This document shows positions 17,606 to 24,334 of a DNA stretch of 58,252 nucleotides, one piece after another (within the stretch, counting starts at the first letter, position 1; every line of letters begins with the position of its first letter). The notes under the pieces were generated by a model. The model ran no database searches. It was not told the origin of the DNA and saw only the letters and a list, made by a program, of their open reading frames with translations. The position numbers and the translations under genes are program-made. This stretch comes from Oscillospiraceae bacterium. Lineage in GTDB: Bacteria > Bacillota > Clostridia > Oscillospirales > Oscillospiraceae. Location of the stretch: the NCBI GenBank assembly GCA_017456645.1, contig JAFTIZ010000015.1, positions 1-58,252 of the forward strand, written 5' to 3'.

Positions 17606-18442
17606 TTATGCGTCAATAGTCAGAGCTGCATCGTAGACCACGTTTTTCGGCAGGTTCAGCTCCTTGGCGGTCTGCTTGATGGCATCCTTGCGGCTGATGC
17701 CGGTGTCCATCAGCGCCTTGACACGGGCGGCGGCATCGTCTGCAGTGGCGACCTCCTTGACCCGCTCGGGTGCGCCGGCGATGACCAGCACAAATTCGCC
17801 CTTGGGGGGCTGATCCGTATATTTGGCAATGGCTTCGACTAGGGTGGTGCGTACCACTTCCTCGTGGAGCTTGGTCAGCTCCCGACACAGGCTGATGGGG
17901 CGGTCACCGCCGAAGACTTCCGCCATATCCTCCAAGGTGGAAAGCAGTTTGTGGGGGGCTTCGTAAAAGATCATAGTTCGGGTTTCATTGACCAGCGCCT
18001 CCAGATGCTCCCGACGGCTCTTTTTTGCCGTGGAGAGGAAGCCTTCGAAGCAAAAACGGCCGGTGCTTTGCCCGGAGATGCTCAATGCGGTGATCACGGC
18101 GCAAGGGCCGGGGATGGCGCAGACCGTGATGCCGGCCGCGGCGCACTGCTTGACCAGATCCTCACCGGGGTCGGAAATGGCGGGGCTGCCGGCATCGGAA
18201 ACCAGCGCGCAGGTCTCGCCGGCTAAGATGCGATCCAAGATCACATTGCCTTTGAAATCCTTGTTATGCTCATAGTAGCTGACAAGGGGCTTCTTGATTC
18301 CCAGATGGTTCAGCAGCTTCAGGCTGACACGGGTATCCTCGGCGGCGATGAAATCCGCCTGCTCCAGAGTCTGGCGGCAGCGGATGGAGATGTCGCCCAG
18401 ATTGCCGATGGGTGTGGGGACGAGGTATAACATTCCGGCCAT
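17606..18442 (-). CDS. rsmI: 16S rRNA (cytidine-1402 2'-O)-methyltransferase
   Basis: RsmI methylates the ribose of C1402 in the decoding centre of 16S rRNA. The 278-residue protein has the tetrapyrrole-methylase fold: LVPTPIGNLGDIS at residues 6-18, AAEDTRVS near 33, SDAGSPAISDPGEDLV near 82 and the C-terminal TPPKGEFVLVIAG-like segment (QPPKGEFVLVIAG here). GGAGG precedes ATG 18442. It is the last gene of the minus-strand block after the trmN6-like and DUF6980-like genes. Confidence 0.95.
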   Translation of the reverse strand: MAGMLYLVPTPIGNLGDISIRCRQTLEQADFIAAEDTRVSLKLLNHLGIKKPLVSYYEHNKDFKGNVILDRILAGETCALVSDAGSPAISDPGEDLVKQCAAAGITVCAIPGPCAVITALSISGQSTGRFCFEGFLSTAKKSRREHLEALVNETRTMIFYEAPHKLLSTLEDMAEVFGGDRPISLCRELTKLHEEVVRTTLVEAIAKYTDQPPKGEFVLVIAGAPERVKEVATADDAAARVKALMDTGISRKDAIKQTAKELNLPKNVVYDAALTIDA

Positions 18443-18457
18443 ATATGACCTCCATTA

Positions 18458-18494
18458 TCGTTGATAATTAAGAATTACGAATTACAAATTATGG
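18458..18494. repeat. AT-rich degenerate direct-repeat stretch
   Basis: Between rsmI and the upstream gene lies a stretch made of near-repeats of AATTA/GAATTAC. It resembles short intergenic repeats common in gut Clostridia. No function is evident. Confidence 0.35.
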
Positions 18495-18496
18495 CG

Positions 18497-18769
18497 TTAT
18501 TCACGATCAGCACGCCATTTGGCGCATTGATATGCGGCTGGAAGATCGTTGCGCGAAAGAGGTTCGTCATAGCCCAGCTGTTCTAATTCCTCAAACCATT
18601 CGCCCCTTTTACTGTCCGGCAGTTTTCGACCGCACCAAGGGCAATATTGGATCAATAATACGGAGGCATCATCGTGGAAAGAAATGCCGTATTCGTCAAA
18701 TACATCGCTGTAATGAACCAGTTGAGTATCACGGATGTATTGCGCCATATCGTCGCAGCAAAAAGCCAT
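18497..18769 (-). CDS. Small cysteine-containing protein, DUF6980-like
   Basis: A 90-residue cytoplasmic protein beginning MAFCCDDM with ATG 18769 after GAAAGGAAA. It has a CC pair near the N terminus, a CPWCGRKLP motif in the middle and EWFEELEQLGYDEP behind it. This pattern is that of small uncharacterised proteins I recall as DUF6980; the cysteines probably hold a metal. The gene starts 11 bases after the trmN6-like gene, so it is co-transcribed. The longer open frame from 18856 overlaps the neighbour and is not favoured. Function unknown. Confidence 0.75.
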   Translation of the reverse strand: MAFCCDDMAQYIRDTQLVHYSDVFDEYGISFHDDASVLLIQYCPWCGRKLPDSKRGEWFEELEQLGYDEPLSRNDLPAAYQCAKWRADRE

Positions 18770-18780
18770 ACTATTTCCTT

Positions 18781-19473
18781 TCATTTCAGGTGGTAAAGTT
18801 CTTTGTAGTAGTCGGTCGGGGAGCCGTCGACGTGGTGCAGGGAGACTTCCTCCCACACAAGACCCGGCTTGCCACCCTTACGGCAGGAAAGCAGAATCAG
18901 ACTCACCGAGCCGCCCTCTTTGTGGCGAACCAGCCGCAGGCGCTTCGGCTCAAGACCGGATGCTGCAGCGCAGGCGCACAGCTGCGCCAGCCGCTCTGTC
19001 TTATGGACAAGAAAAAAGTCGCCGCCGTAGCGCAGCGCACGGGCGGCAGCGGCAAACAGCTCAGCCGGAGTGCAGGTGTCCTCCTTGCGAGCCAAGGGCG
19101 TGGACGCGCTGGCAGGGCCGCCGCTGAAATACGGGGGATTGGATACGCAACAGTGGAAAGCGCCCGGATCAAGCGATGCGTTCACGGCTCGCAGATCGGC
19201 GCATATACTGGTCATGCGGTCATCCAGCGCGTTTCGCCGGATATTCTCCAATGCGGCAAGGTGAGCCTTTTCATCCAGCTCTATGCCGGTGACGGCACAG
19301 GTTTCGTCCTTGGCGCACAGGAGCACACCCAGTGTGCCGCAGCCAGAGCCTAAGTCCAGCACCTTGGCGTGGGCGCACAGGCGCACGAAATCCGCCAGAA
19401 GAATGGAGTCGGTACTTAAGGGGAATACATGGTCGGGGTAATCAAGGGTAAAACCGCCGTGAAGGTGTTCCAT
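18781..19473 (-). CDS. TrmN6/YfiC-type adenine-N6 methyltransferase
   Basis: A 230-residue class I SAM methyltransferase. The SAM motif VLDLGSGCGTLGVLLCA lies near residue 38 and the catalytic N6-adenine motif NPPYF near 108. The family methylates A37 of tRNA-Val in E. coli (TrmN6); the Bacillus homologue is YabB. The order of this gene, a small gene, rsmI and abrB is the same in Bacillus, supporting that assignment. ATG 19473 is preferred; the open extension upstream runs through the ferredoxin terminator. The last codons lie just before the start of the DUF6980-like gene. Confidence 0.88.
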   Translation of the reverse strand: MEHLHGGFTLDYPDHVFPLSTDSILLADFVRLCAHAKVLDLGSGCGTLGVLLCAKDETCAVTGIELDEKAHLAALENIRRNALDDRMTSICADLRAVNASLDPGAFHCCVSNPPYFSGGPASASTPLARKEDTCTPAELFAAAARALRYGGDFFLVHKTERLAQLCACAAASGLEPKRLRLVRHKEGGSVSLILLSCRKGGKPGLVWEEVSLHHVDGSPTDYYKELYHLK

Positions 19474-19476
19474 ATG

Positions 19477-19514
19477 AAAAATAGGGCCTGTGCACTGGTC
19501 AGAGCGCACAGGCC
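19477..19514 (-). terminator. Terminator of the ferredoxin gene
   Basis: Minus-strand 9-bp stem (19506-19514 with 19485-19493) followed by CTATTTTT. It ends just in front of the methyltransferase start. Confidence 0.75.
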
Positions 19515-19523
19515 ACTTGAGGA

Positions 19524-19694
19524 TTAGCCTTCTTCGATTGCTTCGACGGGGCAGTTGTCGGCGCAAGCACCGCAGCTGACACAGACATCAGCATCGATGA
19601 CGTACTTCTCGTCGCCCTCAGAGATTGCCTCGACGGGGCAGTTGTCGGCACAAGAGCCGCACTTGACGCAAGCGTCAGTGATATTGTAAGCCAT
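19524..19694 (-). CDS. 2x[4Fe-4S] ferredoxin
   Basis: A 56-residue clostridial-type ferredoxin, a soluble low-potential electron carrier. Two identical-pattern clusters are visible, CVKCGSCADNCP at residues 9-20 and CVSCGACADNCP at 38-49, giving eight cysteines for two [4Fe-4S] centres. It begins MAYNITDAC and ends VEAIEEG. GGAGGGAAT precedes ATG 19694. It has its own promoter, a possible operator palindrome and a terminator, so it is probably made independently of the methyltransferase gene behind it. Confidence 0.97.
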   Translation of the reverse strand: MAYNITDACVKCGSCADNCPVEAISEGDEKYVIDADVCVSCGACADNCPVEAIEEG

Positions 19695-19720
19695 GATATT
19701 CCCTCCATGTATGTTTTTGC

Positions 19721-19740
19721 ACGTCAGGAATACCTGACGT
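19721..19740. promoter_or_regulatory. Perfect palindrome (candidate operator) in the ferredoxin promoter region
   Basis: ACGTCAGG, four bases, CCTGACGT: a perfect 8-bp inverted repeat. It begins 6 bp after the ferredoxin -10 box (minus strand), which puts it at the transcription start. Confidence 0.55.
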
Positions 19741-19746
19741 ATCTTT

Positions 19747-19774
19747 ATTCTAGCATGGAATTTTAAAAATGCAA
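19747..19774 (-). promoter_or_regulatory. Promoter of the ferredoxin gene
   Basis: Minus strand TTGCAT (19769-19774), 16-bp spacer, TAGAAT (19747-19752). Confidence 0.6.
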
Positions 19775-19848
19775 TTCCTTTTTTACATTTCCCTCGTTTA
19801 TTTTTCCAAGCTCTGGGGTAAAATGATCCGTTGTAAGGAGGGAGGCCT

Positions 19849-22173
19849 ATGCGCTACGACCCGCAGACTACGAATTTGATCCTGGCGGCCGGTCGCAGCG
19901 CCAGAGGAATGGGTCACAGCTGCGTGGACGGAATTCATCTGCTATTGGCGCTTTCTGAAGAGCCGGGAAGGCTGGGGCTGATCCTGCGCCAAAGCGGAGC
20001 GAAGCCGGAGCTGCTGCGGGGCTTGGCCGGTGTGCTCTACGGCGTGGGGACTCCGGATCTTCCGCTGCCCCAGGGGCTGAGTCCGGAAGCAAAGCGGATT
20101 CTGCAAGGGGCGGCAAAGGAAGCGAAGGCGCTCAACGCCCGCATCGTGGCTACGGGGCATGTGCTGCTGTCGCTGCTGCGGCTGGGCACGGACTCGGTGC
20201 ATGAGGTACTGGCGATTTGCGGCGTGGATGAAAATGAATTATTTACCGCGGGTCTTGCGTATTTGTCGGATCAGGGCGCGGATGGGACGAAACGGAAAAA
20301 GGAGGGGACGGCAACGAAATTACTGGATCAATTCAGCGTGGATCTGATCACGAAGGCGCAATCTTTGGAGCCGGTTATCGGACGGGAGCGGGAGATCGAC
20401 ATGGTCATCGGCATTTTGAGCCGGAAGAATAAGAATAATCCTGCGCTGATCGGCGAGCCCGGTGTGGGCAAGACCGCCATCGCAGAGGGGCTGGCTCAGC
20501 GGATGGCGGTGGGGAATGTGCCGCCGCAGCTGAAGGATAAACGGCTGATCAGCCTGAATATGGCCAATCTGGTGGCAGGGACAAAATATCGGGGCGAGTT
20601 TGAGGAGCGGCTTCGGGACGTGCTGCTGGAGATTCGCCGCAGCGGTGACGTGATTTTGTTTGTGGACGAGATGCACACCATCGTGGGCGCCGGCGCCGCG
20701 GAGGGGGCCATCGACGCGGCGAATATTTTTAAGCCTGCGCTGGGTCGGGGCGAATTGCAGATGCTGGGCGCAACCACCCTGACAGAATACCGCAAATACA
20801 TTGAAAAAGATCCGGCGCTGGAGCGGCGGTTTCGTCCGGTGATGGTGGAAGAGCCTGCCCACGAGGCGACTATGGCGATCCTGAAAGGGTTGAAGCCCGG
20901 TCTGGAGCGGCATCACCACATTCGCATTACCGACGAGGCGCTGAAGGAGGCGCTGCGGCTGTCGGTGCGGTATTTGCCGGATCTGTATCTGCCGGATAAG
21001 GCGATTGATTTGTTGGATGAGGGGGCGGCTCACGCCCGGATGGAGGAGCAACACAGCGGTCGTGGAAATGCCCGGCAGGATCTGGAGCAGGAGCTTCATG
21101 AAGCGGTGCGGGAGAGTCGCTATGAGCGGGCGGCAGAGCTGCGGGACAAAATGCAGAAGATCGTGGTTCGCGGCGGTGAAAGTCGCCGTCCGAGGACGGT
21201 GACCGGTGCGGATGTGGCGTGGGCGGTATCTGCCCGAACCGGCATTCCTGTGGGCAGGCTGACGGCCAATGAGCGGGAACGGCTTCTGAGCCTGGAGGAT
21301 ATTCTGTGCCGGCGCGTCATGGGGCAGACCAAAGCGGTAGCGGCGGTAGCGGAAGCTGTACGGCGGGGCTACAGCGGAGTTCGGGATGAGAACCGGCCTG
21401 TTGCGTCGCTGCTGTTTACAGGGCCAACCGGTGTTGGTAAGACGGAGCTGTGTCGGGTTTTGGCAGAGGAGCTTTACGGTAGCCGTGATGCCATGATCCG
21501 ACTGGATATGACGGAGTATATGGAAAAACAATCGGTTTCCAGACTCATCGGTGCCCCACCCGGTTATGTGGGCTATGAGGAGGGCGGCAAGCTTACTGAG
21601 GCAGTTCGGCGCAGACCCTACTGTTTGGTGCTGTTTGATGAGTTGGAAAAAGCCCATCGGGATGTGGCGGGCATTCTGCTGCAGATCATGGAGGAGGGGG
21701 TTCTGACGGACTCCACCGGCCGGCGTGTCAGCTTCAAAAATGCGGTGGTAGTCATGACCTCCAATGTGGGCGGCGAACTGAAGGGTGAGGGGCTGGGTTT
21801 TCGTCCTGCCGGTCGGGCAGGGGAAACGGATACAGCGCTGCGGCAGGCGTTTTCTCCGGAGTTTTTGGGACGCATTGACCGGACGGTGTATTTTGAACCC
21901 CTGACGGCACAGGCGTTGGGCGCAATCGCCGGCAAGTATTTGCAGGAGCTGGAAAAGCGGCTGGAGAATATGGGGGTGCAGCTTCATTTTCCTGAGGAGC
22001 TGGCGGCCAGTCTTGCGGGGCGGTGCTCCCAGAAGGAAGGCGCGCGGAACCTGCGCCGTCTGGTGCAGGAGGAGGTGGAAGGGCCACTGGCTACGGTGCT
22101 GCTGAAAAGCGGTAAAAAGCCGGGAAAGATCCGCGCGGCCTATAAAGAAGGAATGCTGCAATTTATTGGTTGA
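19849..22173 (+). CDS. clpC: ATP-dependent Clp protease ATPase subunit ClpC
   Basis: ClpC unfolds substrates and feeds them to ClpP. Domains in order: Clp N-terminal repeat domain (residues 1-145), first AAA module with GEPGVGKT near 205 and [11 protein letters not shown] near 270, a UVR-type coiled segment around 405-430, second AAA module with GPTGVGKT near 525 and LFDELEKAH near 600, and a C-terminal D2-small domain. 774 residues is slightly shorter than Bacillus ClpC. The usual ctsR-mcsA-mcsB partners are absent next to it. GTAAGGAGGGAGG precedes ATG 19849; TAAAAT at 19819 may be a -10 box but no good -35 is seen. Confidence 0.92.
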   Translation: MRYDPQTTNLILAAGRSARGMGHSCVDGIHLLLALSEEPGRLGLILRQSGAKPELLRGLAGVLYGVGTPDLPLPQGLSPEAKRILQGAAKEAKALNARIVATGHVLLSLLRLGTDSVHEVLAICGVDENELFTAGLAYLSDQGADGTKRKKEGTATKLLDQFSVDLITKAQSLEPVIGREREIDMVIGILSRKNKNNPALIGEPGVGKTAIAEGLAQRMAVGNVPPQLKDKRLISLNMANLVAGTKYRGEFEERLRDVLLEIRRSGDVILFVDEMHTIVGAGAAEGAIDAANIFKPALGRGELQMLGATTLTEYRKYIEKDPALERRFRPVMVEEPAHEATMAILKGLKPGLERHHHIRITDEALKEALRLSVRYLPDLYLPDKAIDLLDEGAAHARMEEQHSGRGNARQDLEQELHEAVRESRYERAAELRDKMQKIVVRGGESRRPRTVTGADVAWAVSARTGIPVGRLTANERERLLSLEDILCRRVMGQTKAVAAVAEAVRRGYSGVRDENRPVASLLFTGPTGVGKTELCRVLAEELYGSRDAMIRLDMTEYMEKQSVSRLIGAPPGYVGYEEGGKLTEAVRRRPYCLVLFDELEKAHRDVAGILLQIMEEGVLTDSTGRRVSFKNAVVVMTSNVGGELKGEGLGFRPAGRAGETDTALRQAFSPEFLGRIDRTVYFEPLTAQALGAIAGKYLQELEKRLENMGVQLHFPEELAASLAGRCSQKEGARNLRRLVQEEVEGPLATVLLKSGKKPGKIRAAYKEGMLQFIG

Positions 22174-22189
22174 CGGCAGCGCCAATGAT

Positions 22190-22223
22190 CCGTAATTTTA
22201 GAACACACGTTCTAAAATTGCGG
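22190..22223. terminator. Long stem-loop after clpC containing GAAC-ACAC-GTTC
   Basis: A 15-bp stem (22190-22204 with 22209-22223) and loop ACAC, one mismatched pair. The T-run behind it is poor. The central GAACACACGTTC also matches the Gram-positive LexA core GAAC-N4-GTTC. Confidence 0.55.
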
Positions 22224-22271
22224 ATTTTCCGTATTTTGCAGAAAAAAAGCTAAAAATTGCGTAAAAAAGTG

Positions 22272-22300
22272 TTGCATTTTTTGGATGGAGGTATTATACT
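22272..22300 (+). promoter_or_regulatory. Promoter of the division and cell-wall cluster
   Basis: TTGCAT (22272-22277), 17-bp spacer, TATACT (22295-22300), ending 10 bp before the MraZ-type repeats. Confidence 0.75.
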
Positions 22301-22309
22301 GTCATTAAG

Positions 22310-22345
22310 TGGAGTGAAATGGAGTAAAAGTGGAGCAAAATGGAG
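22310..22345 (+). promoter_or_regulatory. Four TGGAG direct repeats, candidate MraZ operator
   Basis: TGGAG occurs at 22310, 22320, 22331 and 22341 with 5, 6 and 5-base A-rich spacers. MraZ is known to bind closely spaced TGGG/GTGG-type direct repeats upstream of its own gene. The last copy overlaps the mraZ ribosome-binding site. Confidence 0.75.
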
Positions 22346-22358
22346 GAGGTGAGGCCCT

Positions 22359-22787
22359 GTGATCGGTAAATATCCTGCAAAACTGGACGACAAGAACCGT
22401 CTGTTCGTTCCCGCTAAGCTGCGGGAGGAGCTGGGTAACGTGTTTTACGTGACCTATGGCTTTAACGGAAGTCACAAGTGCCTGACCGCTTACACCGAGG
22501 CCGATTGGAATGTGCTGACCGAGAACTTCAACAAGCTGTCTATCGCCCAGCGCTCCGGTGCTACCAGCCTGATCTTTATCAATGCTGCCGAATGCAGCCC
22601 GGACAAGCAGTTCCGCTTCGGCCTGACCCAGAACCTTCTGAACTACGCCGGCATCGAGCGGGAAGTGCTCATCGTTGGTCGCGCCGGTCAGGCGGAGATT
22701 TGGGACGCGGCAGAATATGAGGCATTCGAAAATGAGAACCTCAGCCCTGAAAAGCTGCTGGCTTCTCTGGAGGCCATTGGCCTATGA
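22359..22787 (+). CDS. mraZ: Transcriptional regulator MraZ
   Basis: MraZ is a ring-forming AbrB-fold regulator that controls the division cluster by binding direct repeats in its promoter. The 142-residue protein has two AbrB-like halves, the first at residues 1-50 (IGKYPAKLDDKNRLFVPAKLREEL) and the second around 80-125. The start is GTG 22359 after GGAGGAGGTG. The stop overlaps rsmH by four bases. It is the first gene of the cluster, and the repeats just upstream imply self-regulation. Confidence 0.95.
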   Translation: MIGKYPAKLDDKNRLFVPAKLREELGNVFYVTYGFNGSHKCLTAYTEADWNVLTENFNKLSIAQRSGATSLIFINAAECSPDKQFRFGLTQNLLNYAGIEREVLIVGRAGQAEIWDAAEYEAFENENLSPEKLLASLEAIGL

Positions 22788-23719
22788 GTGAGTTTTATCA
22801 CGTTTCCGTACTGTTGGATGAATGCATCGACGGCCTGAATATTCGGCCGGACGGCATTTATGTGGACGGTACCCTGGGGGGCGCCGGTCACTCCAGCCAG
22901 ATCGCCAAGCGATTGACCACCGGCCGGCTCATCGGCATCGATCGGGATCCCGTGGCGCTGAAGGCTGCATCGGAGCGGCTTGCGCCCTACATGGATCGGG
23001 TGACGCTGGTACACTCCAACTTTTGCGAGATCGCATCGGTTCTGAAGGAACTGAATATTGATGGCGTGGACGGCATTTTGCTGGATCTGGGCGTATCGTC
23101 GCCGCAATTGGATGACGGCGCCAGAGGTTTCTCCTACATGGCTGACGCGCCGCTGGATATGAGAATGAACAATGAGGATGCTCTTAGCGCCCACACGGTG
23201 GTCAACACCTGGTCTCAGGAGAAGCTGAAGCGGATCCTGTACGATTACGGCGAGGAGCGCTACGCGCCCCAGATCGCCGCAGCCATCTGCCGCCGGCGGG
23301 AAGAAAAGCCCATCGAAACGACGCTGGAACTGGTGGATGTGATCCGGAGCGCCATGCCTGCGGCGGCGCTTCGGGAAAAACAGCATCCTGCCAAGCGAAG
23401 CTTTCAGGCCATCCGCATTGCGGTCAATGATGAGCTGGGCAGCGTGGAAAAGGTCATGGGCGATGCCATTCCCTGCCTGAACAGGGGAGGTCGGCTGGCC
23501 ATCATCACCTTCCACTCGCTGGAGGATCGTATTGTAAAGACTGGCATGGTGGCTGCCTCAAAGGGTTGCACCTGTCCGCCTAATTTTCCGGTTTGCGTCT
23601 GCGGCAAGAAGCCTCAGGTGAAGCTGGTGAACAAAAAACCTATCGTTTCCAGCGATGAAGAGCTGGAACGCAATCCTCGCGCCCGAAGCGCAAAGCTTCG
23701 CGTGTGTGAGAAACTGTAA
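22784..23719 (+). CDS. rsmH: 16S rRNA (cytosine-1402 N4)-methyltransferase
   Basis: RsmH (MraW) methylates N4 of C1402 in 16S rRNA, the same base whose ribose is modified by RsmI, also in this window. Motifs: VYVDGTLGGAGHS-like SAM loop near residue 25, DGILLDLGVSSPQLD near 95, FQAIRIAVNDELG near 205 and a cysteine-rich C-terminal segment (CTCPPNFPVCVCG). 311 residues, normal length. It starts inside the mraZ stop (ATGA). Confidence 0.97.
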   Translation: MSEFYHVSVLLDECIDGLNIRPDGIYVDGTLGGAGHSSQIAKRLTTGRLIGIDRDPVALKAASERLAPYMDRVTLVHSNFCEIASVLKELNIDGVDGILLDLGVSSPQLDDGARGFSYMADAPLDMRMNNEDALSAHTVVNTWSQEKLKRILYDYGEERYAPQIAAAICRRREEKPIETTLELVDVIRSAMPAAALREKQHPAKRSFQAIRIAVNDELGSVEKVMGDAIPCLNRGGRLAIITFHSLEDRIVKTGMVAASKGCTCPPNFPVCVCGKKPQVKLVNKKPIVSSDEELERNPRARSAKLRVCEKL

Positions 23720-23753
23720 AAAGAACACAAAAATAGAAAGGGAGTTGAGATCA

Positions 23754-24236
23754 ATGGCACGTCAACCGGATATCCAGTATGTTCATTTTTACATTGACGG
23801 CAGCGCAGCGAAACAGCTGGAGCTGAAGCCCGAAAAGAAGAATACCAAAGTTTCGACTCCCAATCGCCCCCGTACACGCCGGCACAAGAAGACGGTGGTC
23901 TATGTCGATCCCGTTTCTATGTTCGCAGTGCTGGTTGCCGGCGTGATGCTGATCGCTATGGCGGTAGGCATGCTGCAGTTGGGCGCAATCAATGCCGAGA
24001 CCCAGCGGATGCAGGCCTATGTCAGTGAGCTTCGGATCGAGAACGCGCAGCTGCGCGCTGAGTACGAAGCCGGCTACGATCTGAAGGATGTGGAGCAGAA
24101 GGCACTGGAAATGGGCCTCGTCCCCATCGATCAGGTGGAGAAAGTCATCATTGAGGTACCTGAGATCGTGGAAGAACCGGAGCCTACCTTCTGGGAAAAC
24201 GTGGGTGCGTTCTTCGGTGAACTTTTCGGTGCATAA
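23754..24236 (+). CDS. ftsL: FtsL-like septum protein
   Basis: Small bitopic division protein that recruits FtsQ/DivIB, FtsW and PBP to the septum. The 160-residue chain has a basic cytoplasmic N terminus (to residue 48), one membrane helix (about 54-77) and an extracytoplasmic coiled-coil stretch (80-125) with the FtsL-type ending of ALEMGLVPID. Sequence similarity in this family is low, so position between rsmH and the PBP gene carries most of the weight. ATG 23754 follows AAAGGGAG; the open frame starting in rsmH is not used. Confidence 0.82.
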   Translation: MARQPDIQYVHFYIDGSAAKQLELKPEKKNTKVSTPNRPRTRRHKKTVVYVDPVSMFAVLVAGVMLIAMAVGMLQLGAINAETQRMQAYVSELRIENAQLRAEYEAGYDLKDVEQKALEMGLVPIDQVEKVIIEVPEIVEEPEPTFWENVGAFFGELFGA

Positions 24237-24257
24237 CATGGCCCCCGGCCAATAAGA

Positions 24258-24315
24258 TTAGGATAGAGCTGCATGGGCAGTAAGGGTTCCGCCCTTGCTG
24301 CCCATTTCATCCTAA
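24258..24315 (+). promoter_or_regulatory. Long stem-loop in front of the spoVD/pbpB gene
   Basis: Inner 14-bp stem (24273-24286 with 24292-24305, one G-U pair) enclosed by a 7-bp outer stem (24258-24264 with 24309-24315). It ends just before the ribosome-binding site and has no proper T-run. Confidence 0.6.
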
Positions 24316-24334
24316 ATGGAGGGGTTGGGGTCAA

